Shown: piece by piece, positions 1 through 7,543 of the stretch
Position numbering within the stretch: the stretch's first letter is position 1
Layout of the letters: each line of letters begins with the position of its first letter
Program-made: the position numbers and the translations under genes
The notes under the pieces: model-generated
What the model was told of the DNA's origin: nothing
Database searches by the model: none
What the model saw: only the letters and a program-made list of their open reading frames with translations
Assembly (NCBI RefSeq): GCF_022213065.1
Contig: NZ_JAKLJA010000064.1
Coordinates: 1-32,049 of the forward strand
Direction of reading: 5' to 3'
From: Paraburkholderia tagetis
GTDB lineage: Bacteria > Pseudomonadota > Gammaproteobacteria > Burkholderiales > Burkholderiaceae
DNA length: 32,049 nucleotides

Positions 1-22
1 AACTGACCACCCGCGTCACTGC

Positions 23-2593
23 TTAAGTGCTCGCTTCCGTGTGGAACGAGCGCTCGCGTGTTCGTGGAAAACCTGCTCGGCTACGCGTGGAATCCGCGCT
101 CGGGTGTCGTGGAATACGCACGCCAGCGTCCGCAGGCACCGGTAATGCGTCGATCATCGCCTTGGTAAACGCCACGCCGCCGTTATAGCTCGACGCCCCA
201 AAGCGCGCGCGTGTGACGAATCCCGCAAGCGGACAGTTGAGCACCGCCGCTGCGAATTTCAGCAAGCTCTCGTCGTCGGAGCGCAGGATCAGTGTCGTCT
301 TGCCTGGGATCGTGTCGCCTGCGAGATCGAGCGTTGCATGCAGATGCGTGAGGCCTTTCACGATCACCTTTTTCGCTTCCGCTTTTGTGCGGTAGCTGTT
401 CGCAAATATTGCGGCGAAACCTGCGCGTTCGACCACGGGCTGCGCGTAGCGGCGTCCGAGATAGGTCATCGGCTTGCTGTCCCAGCGCGAGGTGTAGCTG
501 CCCAGCGTGCCGGTATTGACCACGCGAAAGTGACGGCGCGCATCGAAGCCATCTTGCGCTTCGTCGATCAAGGGCGCGAGCCGGTAAGCGTCCGAAGTTG
601 CGCACGCGTTTTCGCAGCACAGCAGCGAGCCCAGCGTCGGATGCGCACGCGTGAGCCGTTGTACGAACGCATAGTGCGGCGAGAGCAGTGCATCGAGCGT
701 CCAGGGCGCATAGAGGTCATGCTTTTGCACGTGCGCGAGCGGCGTCAGCGTCGCACCTTCGAGACGGGCCGTTTCGACGCAGTCTGTACCGGCCTTGCGA
801 TAAACCGTCACGATCGAATCGACCAGCGCGCGCTCGAACACGTCGCGGCCCAGCGCGACGACACGCGCGATCTTGTCGATGTGGTGAGCGCGGAACGCGG
901 ACCCGAAAGGCTTGGCGAGCCATTTGTCGGGCGTGAGAAAGGCCATCGCCCCGTGCTGTGCGGTAAGCACGAGGCCCAGTTCCATGAATACGATATAGAG
1001 GTCCCAGTTGCCGCGCGCGCTCGGCCAGCGCTGCGCGAGCGCTTCGCGCAGCGGCTTCTGGCCTTCGTTGATCATGCGTTCGGAGTCGATATATGGCGGG
1101 TTGGCGATGACGGCATCGAAGCCCGTAAATGCGTTGTCATCGTCGAAAATCTCCGGGAATTCGTGGCGCCATTCGAAAGCGTCGTTGCAGGCGGCGGCGT
1201 CCAGGCGCGCCGGAGTATCGGCGAATGTTGTGTCAAAAGCGAGGCTGCTCAGTACGGCATTGCCTTGTCTCAAATGGGCTTCGAGATCCGGCAGCGTGGT
1301 GAAAAGACCTTCGTCGTCGTATACGGCGTGGGCGAGCAATTCAAACGCGAGGCGCAGGCGTGCCAGGCCAAGCGCCTGAGCGTCGATATCCACACCGAAA
1401 AGGTTGCTTTCGACGATTGCGCGTTTCTCGCGGTAAAGCGCGGCGTCGATGCGTTGCCGCTGCGCGTGCGCGTCTTCGTTTGCGTGTTCGTTTGCGTGTT
1501 CCTGCGCACATTCGATGACGAGGCGGTCCTCCACGGCTTCGATGCGCAATCCGGCGAGCGCGCGATTTTCTCTGTCGTCGAACAAGCCGAGGCGCGACTT
1601 TATCTCGAGTAATTCGTCGAGTGCGGAGGCTAGCAAATGTCCGGTGCCGACGGCTGGATCGCACACGCGTAGCGCAGCGAAGATCGCGCGGGCTTCTTCG
1701 TGGTTCGCGATTGATTCGGATAGCTGATCGATCGTCGTGCAATGCCAGCCTTTGACACGATTGAAGCGGCCAAGCACTGCGCCCGCGATTGCCTCACGCG
1801 CGAGAAAGGTGGCCACGCTTCCCGGCGTATACCATGCGCCGTCGCGATAGCCATTGAGTCTTTCGAAGACGAGTCCAAGCGTTGCGGCGTCGATGCGCTT
1901 TCCGTCCGGGCTGGCGTCAAACCCGAATTCGAACGCATCGAGGAAATCGAGCAGATCGGCGATGGGGCTGGGCGCGTTGGGGGGCAGCGCGGAATCCAGC
2001 GAGCCGAGCGTGATCGCATGCTCCGCGAGATCCGTGGGCTCGAAAACGGAGCCGTCGAAGCGCGGCAAATGCGGGTAGCGGCGGGGCGCCCCGGCTTCAG
2101 GCGCGCGGGTGCCGAGTATGTCGCGGCAGAGCGTATCGAGCTCGGCGAAAGTGCGAATGTGCTCGCTGTGCAGGAAGGCATAAGCCGGATCGCGCTCATG
2201 CAGCACCAGCAGCCGTGCCTCCAGCAGTTTGAGGAACATGACGCGGCCGATCCAGGCGATGCAAAGCCGCAGTGCCGTGCGAAAGGCGAGTGCTTGCGGC
2301 TCCAGAGCGGTGGTTGGCTCGTGTGCGCTCGTCTCGCTCAATGCGCGCGCTTCGCGTGCCTCCATGCTGGCGATGGCCAGTTCGACAAGCGCGCCGGGCC
2401 TGCGTTCGTGCGGCGCGCACCGCGCAACGGCGGCCTTGCCGTTTGCCACGCTTTCCTGCAAGCCGGCGATGCGCAACAGACCGGCGTAGAAGTCGGCGTC
2501 GAGTCCGCCCCGGTTGGCGCGCCCCGCGCGAGCGCTTCGCTTGCCGGCGCTATCCGCGCGTGTTGCACGACTCGTCTGATTCGTCTCTGCCAT
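23..2593 (-). CDS. Eco57I/N6_Mtase-type adenine-specific DNA methyltransferase
   Basis: An 856-residue class I SAM-dependent DNA methyltransferase, predicted to methylate adenine N6. Motif I, DPAVGTG, is at about residues 312-318 and the catalytic motif IV, NPPY, at about 498-501. FERLNGYRDGAWYTP (about 243-257) is the block that precedes the MTase core in Eco57I-type enzymes, and SSYNGGVAFTKAMIDALPVP near the C-terminus resembles the end of a TaqI-like specificity region. The N-terminus (LDADFYAGLLRIAGLQE) matches a point that is internal in larger type IIG restriction-methylation proteins. This protein therefore appears to lack the upstream nuclease half, and I see no nuclease gene next to it. 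The last 30 or so residues (rich in R, S, P) look unlike the family and may be out-of-frame read-through. A 12-bp in-frame repeat at 1475-1498 encodes ANEH twice. It is likely solitary or a restriction remnant; the target sequence cannot be read from here. Confidence 0.85.
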   Translation of the reverse strand: MAETNQTSRATRADSAGKRSARAGRANRGGLDADFYAGLLRIAGLQESVANGKAAVARCAPHERRPGALVELAIASMEAREARALSETSAHEPTTALEPQALAFRTALRLCIAWIGRVMFLKLLEARLLVLHERDPAYAFLHSEHIRTFAELDTLCRDILGTRAPEAGAPRRYPHLPRFDGSVFEPTDLAEHAITLGSLDSALPPNAPSPIADLLDFLDAFEFGFDASPDGKRIDAATLGLVFERLNGYRDGAWYTPGSVATFLAREAIAGAVLGRFNRVKGWHCTTIDQLSESIANHEEARAIFAALRVCDPAVGTGHLLASALDELLEIKSRLGLFDDRENRALAGLRIEAVEDRLVIECAQEHANEHANEDAHAQRQRIDAALYREKRAIVESNLFGVDIDAQALGLARLRLAFELLAHAVYDDEGLFTTLPDLEAHLRQGNAVLSSLAFDTTFADTPARLDAAACNDAFEWRHEFPEIFDDDNAFTGFDAVIANPPYIDSERMINEGQKPLREALAQRWPSARGNWDLYIVFMELGLVLTAQHGAMAFLTPDKWLAKPFGSAFRAHHIDKIARVVALGRDVFERALVDSIVTVYRKAGTDCVETARLEGATLTPLAHVQKHDLYAPWTLDALLSPHYAFVQRLTRAHPTLGSLLCCENACATSDAYRLAPLIDEAQDGFDARRHFRVVNTGTLGSYTSRWDSKPMTYLGRRYAQPVVERAGFAAIFANSYRTKAEAKKVIVKGLTHLHATLDLAGDTIPGKTTLILRSDDESLLKFAAAVLNCPLAGFVTRARFGASSYNGGVAFTKAMIDALPVPADAGVRIPRHPSADSTRSRAGFPRTRERSFHTEAST

Positions 2594-2846
2594 GTTCTGG
2601 TTGTGAGCCCCTGCGCGGATTGATGCTCATTTTACTGGCCGTGCGCCGCCGTTCGCCCATGCCGTTAGTTCTGGGCCGTCTGGCCTGGGCCATTCGGCCG
2701 GGTCGACGTGCGCGCGGCGGTGCGCGATGATGCCGTCATGCCGGTGCGATGGTCGTTCCGGCGCAACGCATGGGCGTGCTCTGCTATATGATGGCGCCGC
2801 ATATCGAGGCACGCCGTCACGGCGAGCCGTTAAGCATTCGAATCCT

Positions 2847-4010
2847 ATGACCGACTTTCCCACCTTGAGCTGGCCTGACACGGACGGCCCGCGCACCGTC
2901 CGCTGGCGTTCGGAGGCGGGTGTGCCGGCGCCGAAGCGCGTTGTCGTCGCCGACGACAGCATGACGGCCGACGCAGCCTACCGTCTCGCCTGCGAAGGCA
3001 CCGCGCTGCTGTGGCGCGGCGACTATCAGAATGCGCGGCAATTGCTGCAGGCCATGGCGCGCCGCGCCGATCGTCCCTCGGGCAAGCCGCGCAAGGCCTC
3101 CGCCGCGCCGAAGCCGCCGGCCACGCCGCTCGAGGCATTTCATCTGCATCGTCAGGCGCAGGCGCAGCGTGCGCGCACGCTCGGCATGGTCCTGCTCCCG
3201 CTCGAAGGCGATTATTCGATCCCGCTGCGCCGCGCGCCAGACGCCAAGCTCGCGTGCGAGCAGGCGTGGGGCGCACCGGATGGTGAGGAGTCGGCAGTGT
3301 CGCTGCGCGAGATCCTCGGCTTGATCGGTGCGTATGAATGGCGCAAGAAGGGCGTGGAGATTCCCGCGCTGGGCGGCGCGCGTATTCACCCTTACTACGG
3401 TGTGTTTTCGCCGGCGCGCGGCGAGTATCTCGATCTGGTGGCGCGTGTGCCGTTGCCGTCGCTCGCGCGGGCGTTTGATATCGGCACGGGCACGGGCGTG
3501 ATTGCCGCGGTGCTGGCCGCGCGCGGCGTGAAGCACGTGATCGCCACCGATCAAGATGCGCGCGCGCTCGCTTGCGCGCGCGAGAACCTTGCACAGCTTG
3601 GCCATGGCGAAAGCGTGGAAGTGGTCGAGGCCGACCTGTTTCCGCCGGGGCGCGCGCCGCTCGTGGTCTGCAATCCGCCCTGGGTGCCGGCGCGACCGGC
3701 GTCGCCCATCGAATACGCTGTGTTCGATCCGGACAGCCGCATGCTGCGCGGTTTTCTCGCCGGTCTGAAGGACCATCTGGAGCCGGGCGGCGAGGGCTGG
3801 CTGATTCTCTCCGATTTTGCGGAGCATCTTGGCTTGCGCACGCGCGAGGCGCTGGTGGAGATGATCGTGCAGGCAGGTCTGGAGGTGGCCGGGCGCGAAG
3901 ACATCCGGCCGCGCCACCCCAAGGCGAGCGATCCCGCCGACCCGCTTCACCGGGCGCGCGCGGCGGAGCTCACGTCGCTGTGGCGTCTGAAGGTGCGCGC
4001 CGGGTCGTAA
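2847..4010 (+). CDS. Class I SAM-dependent methyltransferase, PrmC/RsmC-like (MTS domain)
   Basis: A 387-residue methyltransferase. The C-terminal half has a Rossmann SAM-binding motif, DIGTGTG, at 211-217 and NPPW at 276-279. NPP(Y/W) is the N-methyltransferase signature of the 'methyltransferase small' group, which includes PrmC and RsmC. The first 190 residues are a less conserved region with an Ala/Pro/Lys-rich stretch at about 75-95. I chose ATG 2847 (MTDFPTLSW). An in-frame ATG at 2727 would add 40 low-complexity residues. The gene is divergent from the DNA methyltransferase across about 250 bp. The substrate is unknown: a protein glutamine or an RNA base is possible from the NPPW motif. 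Confidence 0.82.
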   Translation: MTDFPTLSWPDTDGPRTVRWRSEAGVPAPKRVVVADDSMTADAAYRLACEGTALLWRGDYQNARQLLQAMARRADRPSGKPRKASAAPKPPATPLEAFHLHRQAQAQRARTLGMVLLPLEGDYSIPLRRAPDAKLACEQAWGAPDGEESAVSLREILGLIGAYEWRKKGVEIPALGGARIHPYYGVFSPARGEYLDLVARVPLPSLARAFDIGTGTGVIAAVLAARGVKHVIATDQDARALACARENLAQLGHGESVEVVEADLFPPGRAPLVVCNPPWVPARPASPIEYAVFDPDSRMLRGFLAGLKDHLEPGGEGWLILSDFAEHLGLRTREALVEMIVQAGLEVAGREDIRPRHPKASDPADPLHRARAAELTSLWRLKVRAGS

Positions 4011-4040
4011 AGGTATAAAGGTGTAAAGGCTAACCCGCCG

Positions 4041-4065
4041 CAGGCCGATTCAGGCCGATTCAGGC
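4041..4065. repeat. 10-bp direct repeat, 2.5 copies
   Basis: The unit caggccgatt is present twice in tandem, followed by caggc, just after the stop of the + strand methyltransferase gene. No function is apparent. Confidence 0.7.
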
Positions 4066-4080
4066 AGCAGAAAAGGAAGT

Positions 4081-4101
4081 GGCCCGGCGAGATGCCGGGC
4101 C
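4081..4101 (-). terminator. Intrinsic terminator of the small minus-strand gene
   Basis: A perfect 8-bp GC stem (GGCCCGGC / GCCGGGCC) with a 5-nt loop (gagat). Read on the minus strand it is followed by acttcctttt, a modest U-rich tail. It lies 85 bp after the stop of the 106-residue gene at 4186-4506. It could also help end the + strand gene that stops at 4010, but no T-tract follows it on that strand. Confidence 0.55.
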
Positions 4102-4162
4102 GGATGGAGGAAGGCGGCGGAGGCTGCCCGAATGCCGCTTCAGCGGCGGTTGGGCAGCGTAG

Positions 4163-4194
4163 CCAGATTAACCAGATCAACCAGATCAACCAGG
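4163..4194. repeat. 9-bp tandem repeat overlapping a stop codon
   Basis: Three copies of the 9-bp unit ccagatcaa (the first is ccagattaa) plus a partial fourth. The array covers the TGA stop of the minus-strand gene at 4186. The stop lies in the first unit reached by the ribosome, so changes in copy number downstream of it would not alter the protein. Confidence 0.75.
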
Positions 4195-4506
4195 ATAGGC
4201 CTCATCGACCCTCAGGCCGGCGAGTTTGAAGATCACCCTGAGCGTTTGCGGCTTGATGTCCCTGCGCGCTGCCAGCGCGGACATCACGAAATCGAGCACT
4301 TTGGCGTACTTCAGCAGGATCAGACAGCTCTCGAGATCCGCCGCGCCGTCGCGCATTTCCTCGGCAAGCCGCAGCATCTCGACCGAGATGTCGCGGGCCA
4401 TCTCCAGCTCCAGTTGCTGCTTTTCCGTCCACTCGGGTACTTCCACGAGCTTGGCAAGCAGTGCCTGAAATTTTTGCTCCGCATTACCGTCCGGTATCGT
4501 GTTCAT
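4186..4506 (-). CDS. Conserved-looking small protein of unknown function
   Basis: A 106-residue acidic, helical protein with no signal peptide, membrane segment or motif that I recognise. The core runs from AEQKFQALLAKLVEVPEWTEKQQLELEMARDIS through LESCLILLKYAKVLDFVMSALAARRDIKPQTLRVIFKLAGL. I chose ATG 4506 (MNTIPDG). The frame is open further upstream (ATG 4518 adds four residues; a start at 4677 adds 57), but those residues look non-coding. A hairpin terminator follows 85 bp beyond the stop, which supports a real transcript. Its neighbours are two methyltransferase genes on the opposite strand. Confidence 0.6.
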   Translation of the reverse strand: MNTIPDGNAEQKFQALLAKLVEVPEWTEKQQLELEMARDISVEMLRLAEEMRDGAADLESCLILLKYAKVLDFVMSALAARRDIKPQTLRVIFKLAGLRVDEAYPG

Positions 4507-4894
4507 TGCATGCCCCATGCAGGGTCGCGCAGCACCGTGCGTCATCGCGCAGCGGGGTCTGCGCCGTACCTTTGTCATCGCTTCCTGTGAACCCGGAGCG
4601 ACCTCCCATGCGCGCATTCCCGGTCCGTCGCCGGTGAGTCGCGCCCCAAATTGGTCCTTTCTGGACGGCGGCAGCATGGCGCTGCCGCGTCTTTTCTAAT
4701 CAACCCTCCCTGCCGTTCGGACGTGGGTCAGCGCTCCGGACGCTACAACTTTCCAACGGTACGGGATTCGGGCCGTCCCCTCTGGTCTGCGGCCTCTTCC
4801 AGCTTTTTCCGTAAAATGTCAGATCTTCATGCCTCGTTCCGTCGCCTGCCGCACGTTTCGTGGCAATTGACGCCTCTCTTTGTGTGCCGCCCCG
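4507..4894. other. 388-bp gene-free divergent gap
   Basis: This gap separates the divergent genes at 4506 (-) and 4895 (+). I see no convincing sigma70 promoter pair. The only clear structure is the hairpin at 4668-4688 followed by a T-rich run. Minus-strand codons can be read up to 4677, but their composition does not look coding. Confidence 0.5.
4668..4695 (+). terminator. Terminator-like hairpin in the leader of the 4895 gene
   Basis: A perfect 8-bp stem, GCGGCAGC / GCTGCCGC, with a 5-nt loop (atggc), then gtcttttct. On the + strand it has the form of an intrinsic terminator, yet no + strand gene lies just upstream. It may therefore act as a leader attenuator for the gene that begins 200 bp later, or end an unseen small transcript. 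Confidence 0.35.
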
Positions 4895-5773
4895 ATGTCA
4901 AGCAAGACTTACGAAATCCGTCCGAACCAGTCGATCGAACTCCTGAAAGAGCTCCATATCCTGACGCGCGACGGCAAGATGAATCAGGACAGCCGTCGCA
5001 AGCTGAAGCAGGTCTATCACCTGTTCCAGTTCATCGAGCCGCTGCTCAAGGACCTCAAGCAGGATGGCCATGACGTGACGCTCGTCGACCACGGCGCGGG
5101 CAAGTCGTATCTTGGTTTTATCCTGTACGACCTTTTTTTCAAGGAGCTGCACGACCAATCGCGCATCTTCGGCATCGAGACGCGTGACGAGCTGGTGCAG
5201 CGTTCGCGCGAACTGGCGCAGCGGCTCGGCTTTCCCGGCATGTCGTTTCTCAATCTTTCGGTGGCCGATTCAATTACGTCCGGGCAACTGCCGCCCACGG
5301 TCGATATCGTCACGGCGCTACACGCGTGCGACACCGCCACGGACGACGCCCTGCGTTTCGCGCTGAAGAAGCACGCGCGCTATATCGTCGTGGTGCCGTG
5401 CTGTCAGGCCGAAGTAGCGGGCGTGCTGCGCCGGAACAAGGGCAAGTCGCTTGGCCAGGCGCTCGCGGAAATCTGGCGCCATCCGCTGCATACGCGCGAG
5501 TTCGGCAGCCAGATCACCAACGTGCTGCGCTGCCTGCAACTGGAGGCGCACGGTTATCAGGTGAGTGTGACGGAACTGGTGGGCTGGGAGCACTCGATGA
5601 AGAACGAACTCATCATCGCCCAGTACAAGAATCTGCCGCGGCGGCGGCCTTCGGAGCGGCTCAACGAGATCCTCGATACGTTCGGGCTTGCCGATCTGCG
5701 CGAGCGCTTTTTCGTCGATAAGGCCGATGATGCCGAGGCGGGCGCGTCGGCCGGCTCACCGAGCGCCGGGTAA
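4895..5773 (+). CDS. SAM-dependent methyltransferase, Methyltransf_32-like (METTL25/RRNAD1-type)
   Basis: A 292-residue protein. VDHGAGKSYLGF (about 64-75) is a variant SAM-binding motif I; HACDTATDDALRFAL (about 138-152) and VVVPCCQ (about 161-167) are typical of the Methyltransf_32 group. The first 60 residues are helical and basic (RRKLKQVYHLFQFIEPLLKDL). ATG 4895 (MSSKTYEI) is preferred to a TTG five codons upstream. The substrate is not known for bacterial members, and the CC pair suggests a conserved structural or metal site. The gene stands alone, with a tandem repeat directly after its stop. Confidence 0.8.
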   Translation: MSSKTYEIRPNQSIELLKELHILTRDGKMNQDSRRKLKQVYHLFQFIEPLLKDLKQDGHDVTLVDHGAGKSYLGFILYDLFFKELHDQSRIFGIETRDELVQRSRELAQRLGFPGMSFLNLSVADSITSGQLPPTVDIVTALHACDTATDDALRFALKKHARYIVVVPCCQAEVAGVLRRNKGKSLGQALAEIWRHPLHTREFGSQITNVLRCLQLEAHGYQVSVTELVGWEHSMKNELIIAQYKNLPRRRPSERLNEILDTFGLADLRERFFVDKADDAEAGASAGSPSAG

Positions 5774-5774
5774 G

Positions 5775-5829
5775 CATCGATCAAGCGTCCATCAAGCATC
5801 GATCAAGCATCGATCAAGCGTCGATCAAG
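5775..5829. repeat. 11-bp minisatellite, five units
   Basis: Five consecutive 11-bp units of the form catcgatcaag / cgtc(c/g)atcaag, plus part of a sixth. They begin two bases after a TAA stop, in the gap between two convergent genes. Variants fall at positions 2 and 5 of the unit. There are no spacers, so it is not a CRISPR. Confidence 0.85.
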
Positions 5830-5867
5830 CGTCCACCCGGCAGCCTTCTTCAAGCAGGCGGCGAGGC

Positions 5868-6470
5868 TCAGTCCTCGTCGTGCTTCTCGTCTCGCGTTGC
5901 CATCCACTCGCGCCAGCCTTCGAGGCCGAGGCGCCGCAACGTCTCCTGATTGCGTTCGTAGATGTCGGCGGCGTCGGGGAACGCATCCACGGCACGTTCG
6001 ATGCTGGCCTCGCGCAGGAGGTGCAGGATCGGATACGGCGCGCGGTTCGTGTAGTTCTCGATGTCGTCGGGCTCGGTGCCTTCGAATTGATAGTGCGGGT
6101 GGAAACTCGCGATCTGCAGCGTGCCTTCGAGACGCAACTGGGTGAGCAGCAGGTCGGCGAAATGCAGCGCATCGTTGTAGTCGATGAAGTCGGCGAATGC
6201 GTGCGGGAGGATCAGCAGCGTCGTGTCGAGCTGCTCCGGATCGGCATCCGCGAGGGTGCGCAGTTCGGTTTCCAGATCGGCGAGCACGCCTTCCAGGTCG
6301 GTCGCCTCGCTGATCGCGTAGCGGATCTGGCCCTTCATATGCACGCCCTTCGCGAACGGACAGAGGTTCAGGCCGATCACAGCCCGCGTGAGCCAGTGGC
6401 GCGTGGCGGCGAGGATTTCGGCGTGTTCAGGCTGGGCGCCCGTGGGGTGGGGAGCGGCGGTGTCGGTCAT
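5868..6470 (-). CDS. DUF1415 family protein
   Basis: A 200-residue soluble protein. It carries the DUF1415 family's conserved blocks: the N-terminal RAVIGLNLCPFAKGV (about 29-43), then LLILPHAFADFIDYND (about 83-98), SFHPHYQFEGTEPDDIENYTNRAPYPILHLLRE and the C-terminal LRRLGLEGWREWM. No catalytic role is established for the family. The Cys in NLCPFAK and the HPHYQF block are the likely functional residues. The gene is convergent with the methyltransferase gene ending at 5773, and its start at 6470 is the only sensible one. Confidence 0.85.
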   Translation of the reverse strand: MTDTAAPHPTGAQPEHAEILAATRHWLTRAVIGLNLCPFAKGVHMKGQIRYAISEATDLEGVLADLETELRTLADADPEQLDTTLLILPHAFADFIDYNDALHFADLLLTQLRLEGTLQIASFHPHYQFEGTEPDDIENYTNRAPYPILHLLREASIERAVDAFPDAADIYERNQETLRRLGLEGWREWMATRDEKHDED

Positions 6471-6560
6471 GGTGGCATTTTACCGGCGGGCGAGGGCCGC
6501 CCGTGCGGATGCGCGGCTGTCGACGCGCTGTCCGGGGGAGGGCGTGCGGGTGCGTAGTCT

Positions 6561-6620
6561 GCGGGCGCATGGAGGCGCATGAGGGCGCATGAGGGCGCAT
6601 GAGGGCGAGTGAAGGCGCGC
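6561..6620. repeat. 10-bp tandem repeat, six imperfect units
   Basis: Six head-to-tail units close to gagggcgcat, the central two identical. The array lies in the 194-bp gap between the DUF1415 gene and the end of the tetR-type gene. The outer units have diverged, as expected of a decaying minisatellite. Confidence 0.8.
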
Positions 6621-6664
6621 AGCGGCACCAGGCTTCAGACCGTGTCCTTGTTCGCCTGCACGGA

Positions 6665-7366
6665 TCAGCGTGCGACCTTGTCTGCACGGGCGCCTGACGC
6701 CCCGCACGCGGCCTCGATCAACAGCTTCGCCATGCGCGGCGCGGCGAGGATCGGTCCGCAGCCGGGTCCGTAGGTCTGGCTTGCCGCGTAGATGCCTTCG
6801 ATCAGCAGTGCGAGTTCGTCGGCGAGCGCGGCCGGATCGGCGGCCTTGGCGGCGCTCGCAATTTCGTTCAGCCGCGCGATCAGCTTCGACTTGTTGTCGG
6901 TCACGCTCTGCCGCGCCGGATGCGTGGCGTCCGGAAACTCGGCGGAGACGTTGACGAACGGACAACCACGGTAATCGGGCGCCGAGGCGCGCTGCGCGAG
7001 ATCCTCGAAATATTGGACCAGTTGCCTCGCGGGATTGCCAGGATGCTTCGCGATGCTCGCCTCGAAGCGCTCGAAGAAGCGCTCGTCGCAACGCTTCAGA
7101 TACGCGACCACGAGATCGTCCTTCGACGAGAACTGCCGGTACAGGCTCATCTTGTTGACGCCCGCGCGCTCGACCACGGCTTCGACGCCAACCGCGCGCA
7201 CCCCCTCCCGATAGAACAATTCGTCCGCCGCGACCAGCAGATGCTCCTGGGCGCGCGGCCCGGCCGTCTGGGTGCTGCGTGCACGGCCCGTGCGGGCGGC
7301 GCCGGGCGCGGCCTGGGAGGTTGAGGCAGCATCGCCATGCTTGGGCTGGCTGGACATTTTGGGCAT
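6665..7366 (-). CDS. TetR-family transcriptional regulator
   Basis: A 233-residue predicted repressor. The N-terminal DNA-binding domain spans about residues 42-90: HLLVAADELFYREGVRAVGVEAVVERAGVNKMSLYRQFSSKDDLVVAYL, with the recognition helix around AGVNKMSLYRQF. The first 38 residues are a low-complexity Ala/Pro/Gln tail. The C-terminal domain contains YRGCPFVNVSAEFPD, a block seen in many TetR regulators that face drug transporters. The gene is divergent from an MFS transporter, and two palindromic operators lie in the 177-bp gap, one inside its own promoter. It probably represses itself and the transporter. The ligand is unknown. An alternative start is the Met codon at 7357. Confidence 0.9.
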   Translation of the reverse strand: MPKMSSQPKHGDAASTSQAAPGAARTGRARSTQTAGPRAQEHLLVAADELFYREGVRAVGVEAVVERAGVNKMSLYRQFSSKDDLVVAYLKRCDERFFERFEASIAKHPGNPARQLVQYFEDLAQRASAPDYRGCPFVNVSAEFPDATHPARQSVTDNKSKLIARLNEIASAAKAADPAALADELALLIEGIYAASQTYGPGCGPILAAPRMAKLLIEAACGASGARADKVAR

Positions 7367-7385
7367 CTCGTCATCAGGGTTACGC

Positions 7386-7414
7386 TTGACATGTTACCGA
7401 GCGGTCACTACTAT
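7386..7414 (+). promoter_or_regulatory. Sigma70 promoter of the MFS gene
   Basis: TTGACA (7386-7391), a 17-bp spacer, then TACTAT (7409-7414): close to consensus. Transcription should start near 7421, giving a leader of about 120 nt. The first operator (7393-7408) fills the spacer, so a bound repressor would block RNA polymerase. Confidence 0.75.
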
Positions 7415-7419
7415 CGCAA
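7391..7419 (-). promoter_or_regulatory. Sigma70 promoter of the tetR-type gene
   Basis: Read on the minus strand: TTGCGA (7419-7414), 17 bp, TAACAT (7396-7391). It overlaps the MFS promoter almost base for base on the other strand, so both are covered by the same operator. Confidence 0.6.
7393..7408. promoter_or_regulatory. TetR-type operator O1
   Basis: GTTACCGAGCGGTCAC, a pseudo-palindrome of the ACCG-NN-CGGT kind. It sits exactly inside the -35/-10 spacers of both divergent promoters. Confidence 0.75.
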
Positions 7420-7426
7420 CACACTT

Positions 7427-7442
7427 GTGACCGATCGGTAAC
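7427..7442. promoter_or_regulatory. TetR-type operator O2
   Basis: GTGACCGATCGGTAAC. The reverse complement of O1 differs from it at one base. Its centre is 34 bp from that of O1, a little over three helical turns, and it lies just downstream of the expected MFS start point. Confidence 0.75.
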
Positions 7443-7543
7443 AATCCGCGCGGTGCGCAGGCCGGCAGGCGCGGCAGGTACACAAGAGGCAGGGCAGAAG
7501 AACGTCAACGAAGCTGGCTCCGGACGGAGCAAGAGGAGCGCGG

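Noticed and set aside
338..1612. 424-codon + strand open frame
   Set aside because: Antisense to the DNA methyltransferase; Arg/Val/Glu-rich mirror composition with no domain.
5775..5829. CRISPR-like array
   Set aside because: Units are 11 bp and contiguous, without spacers.
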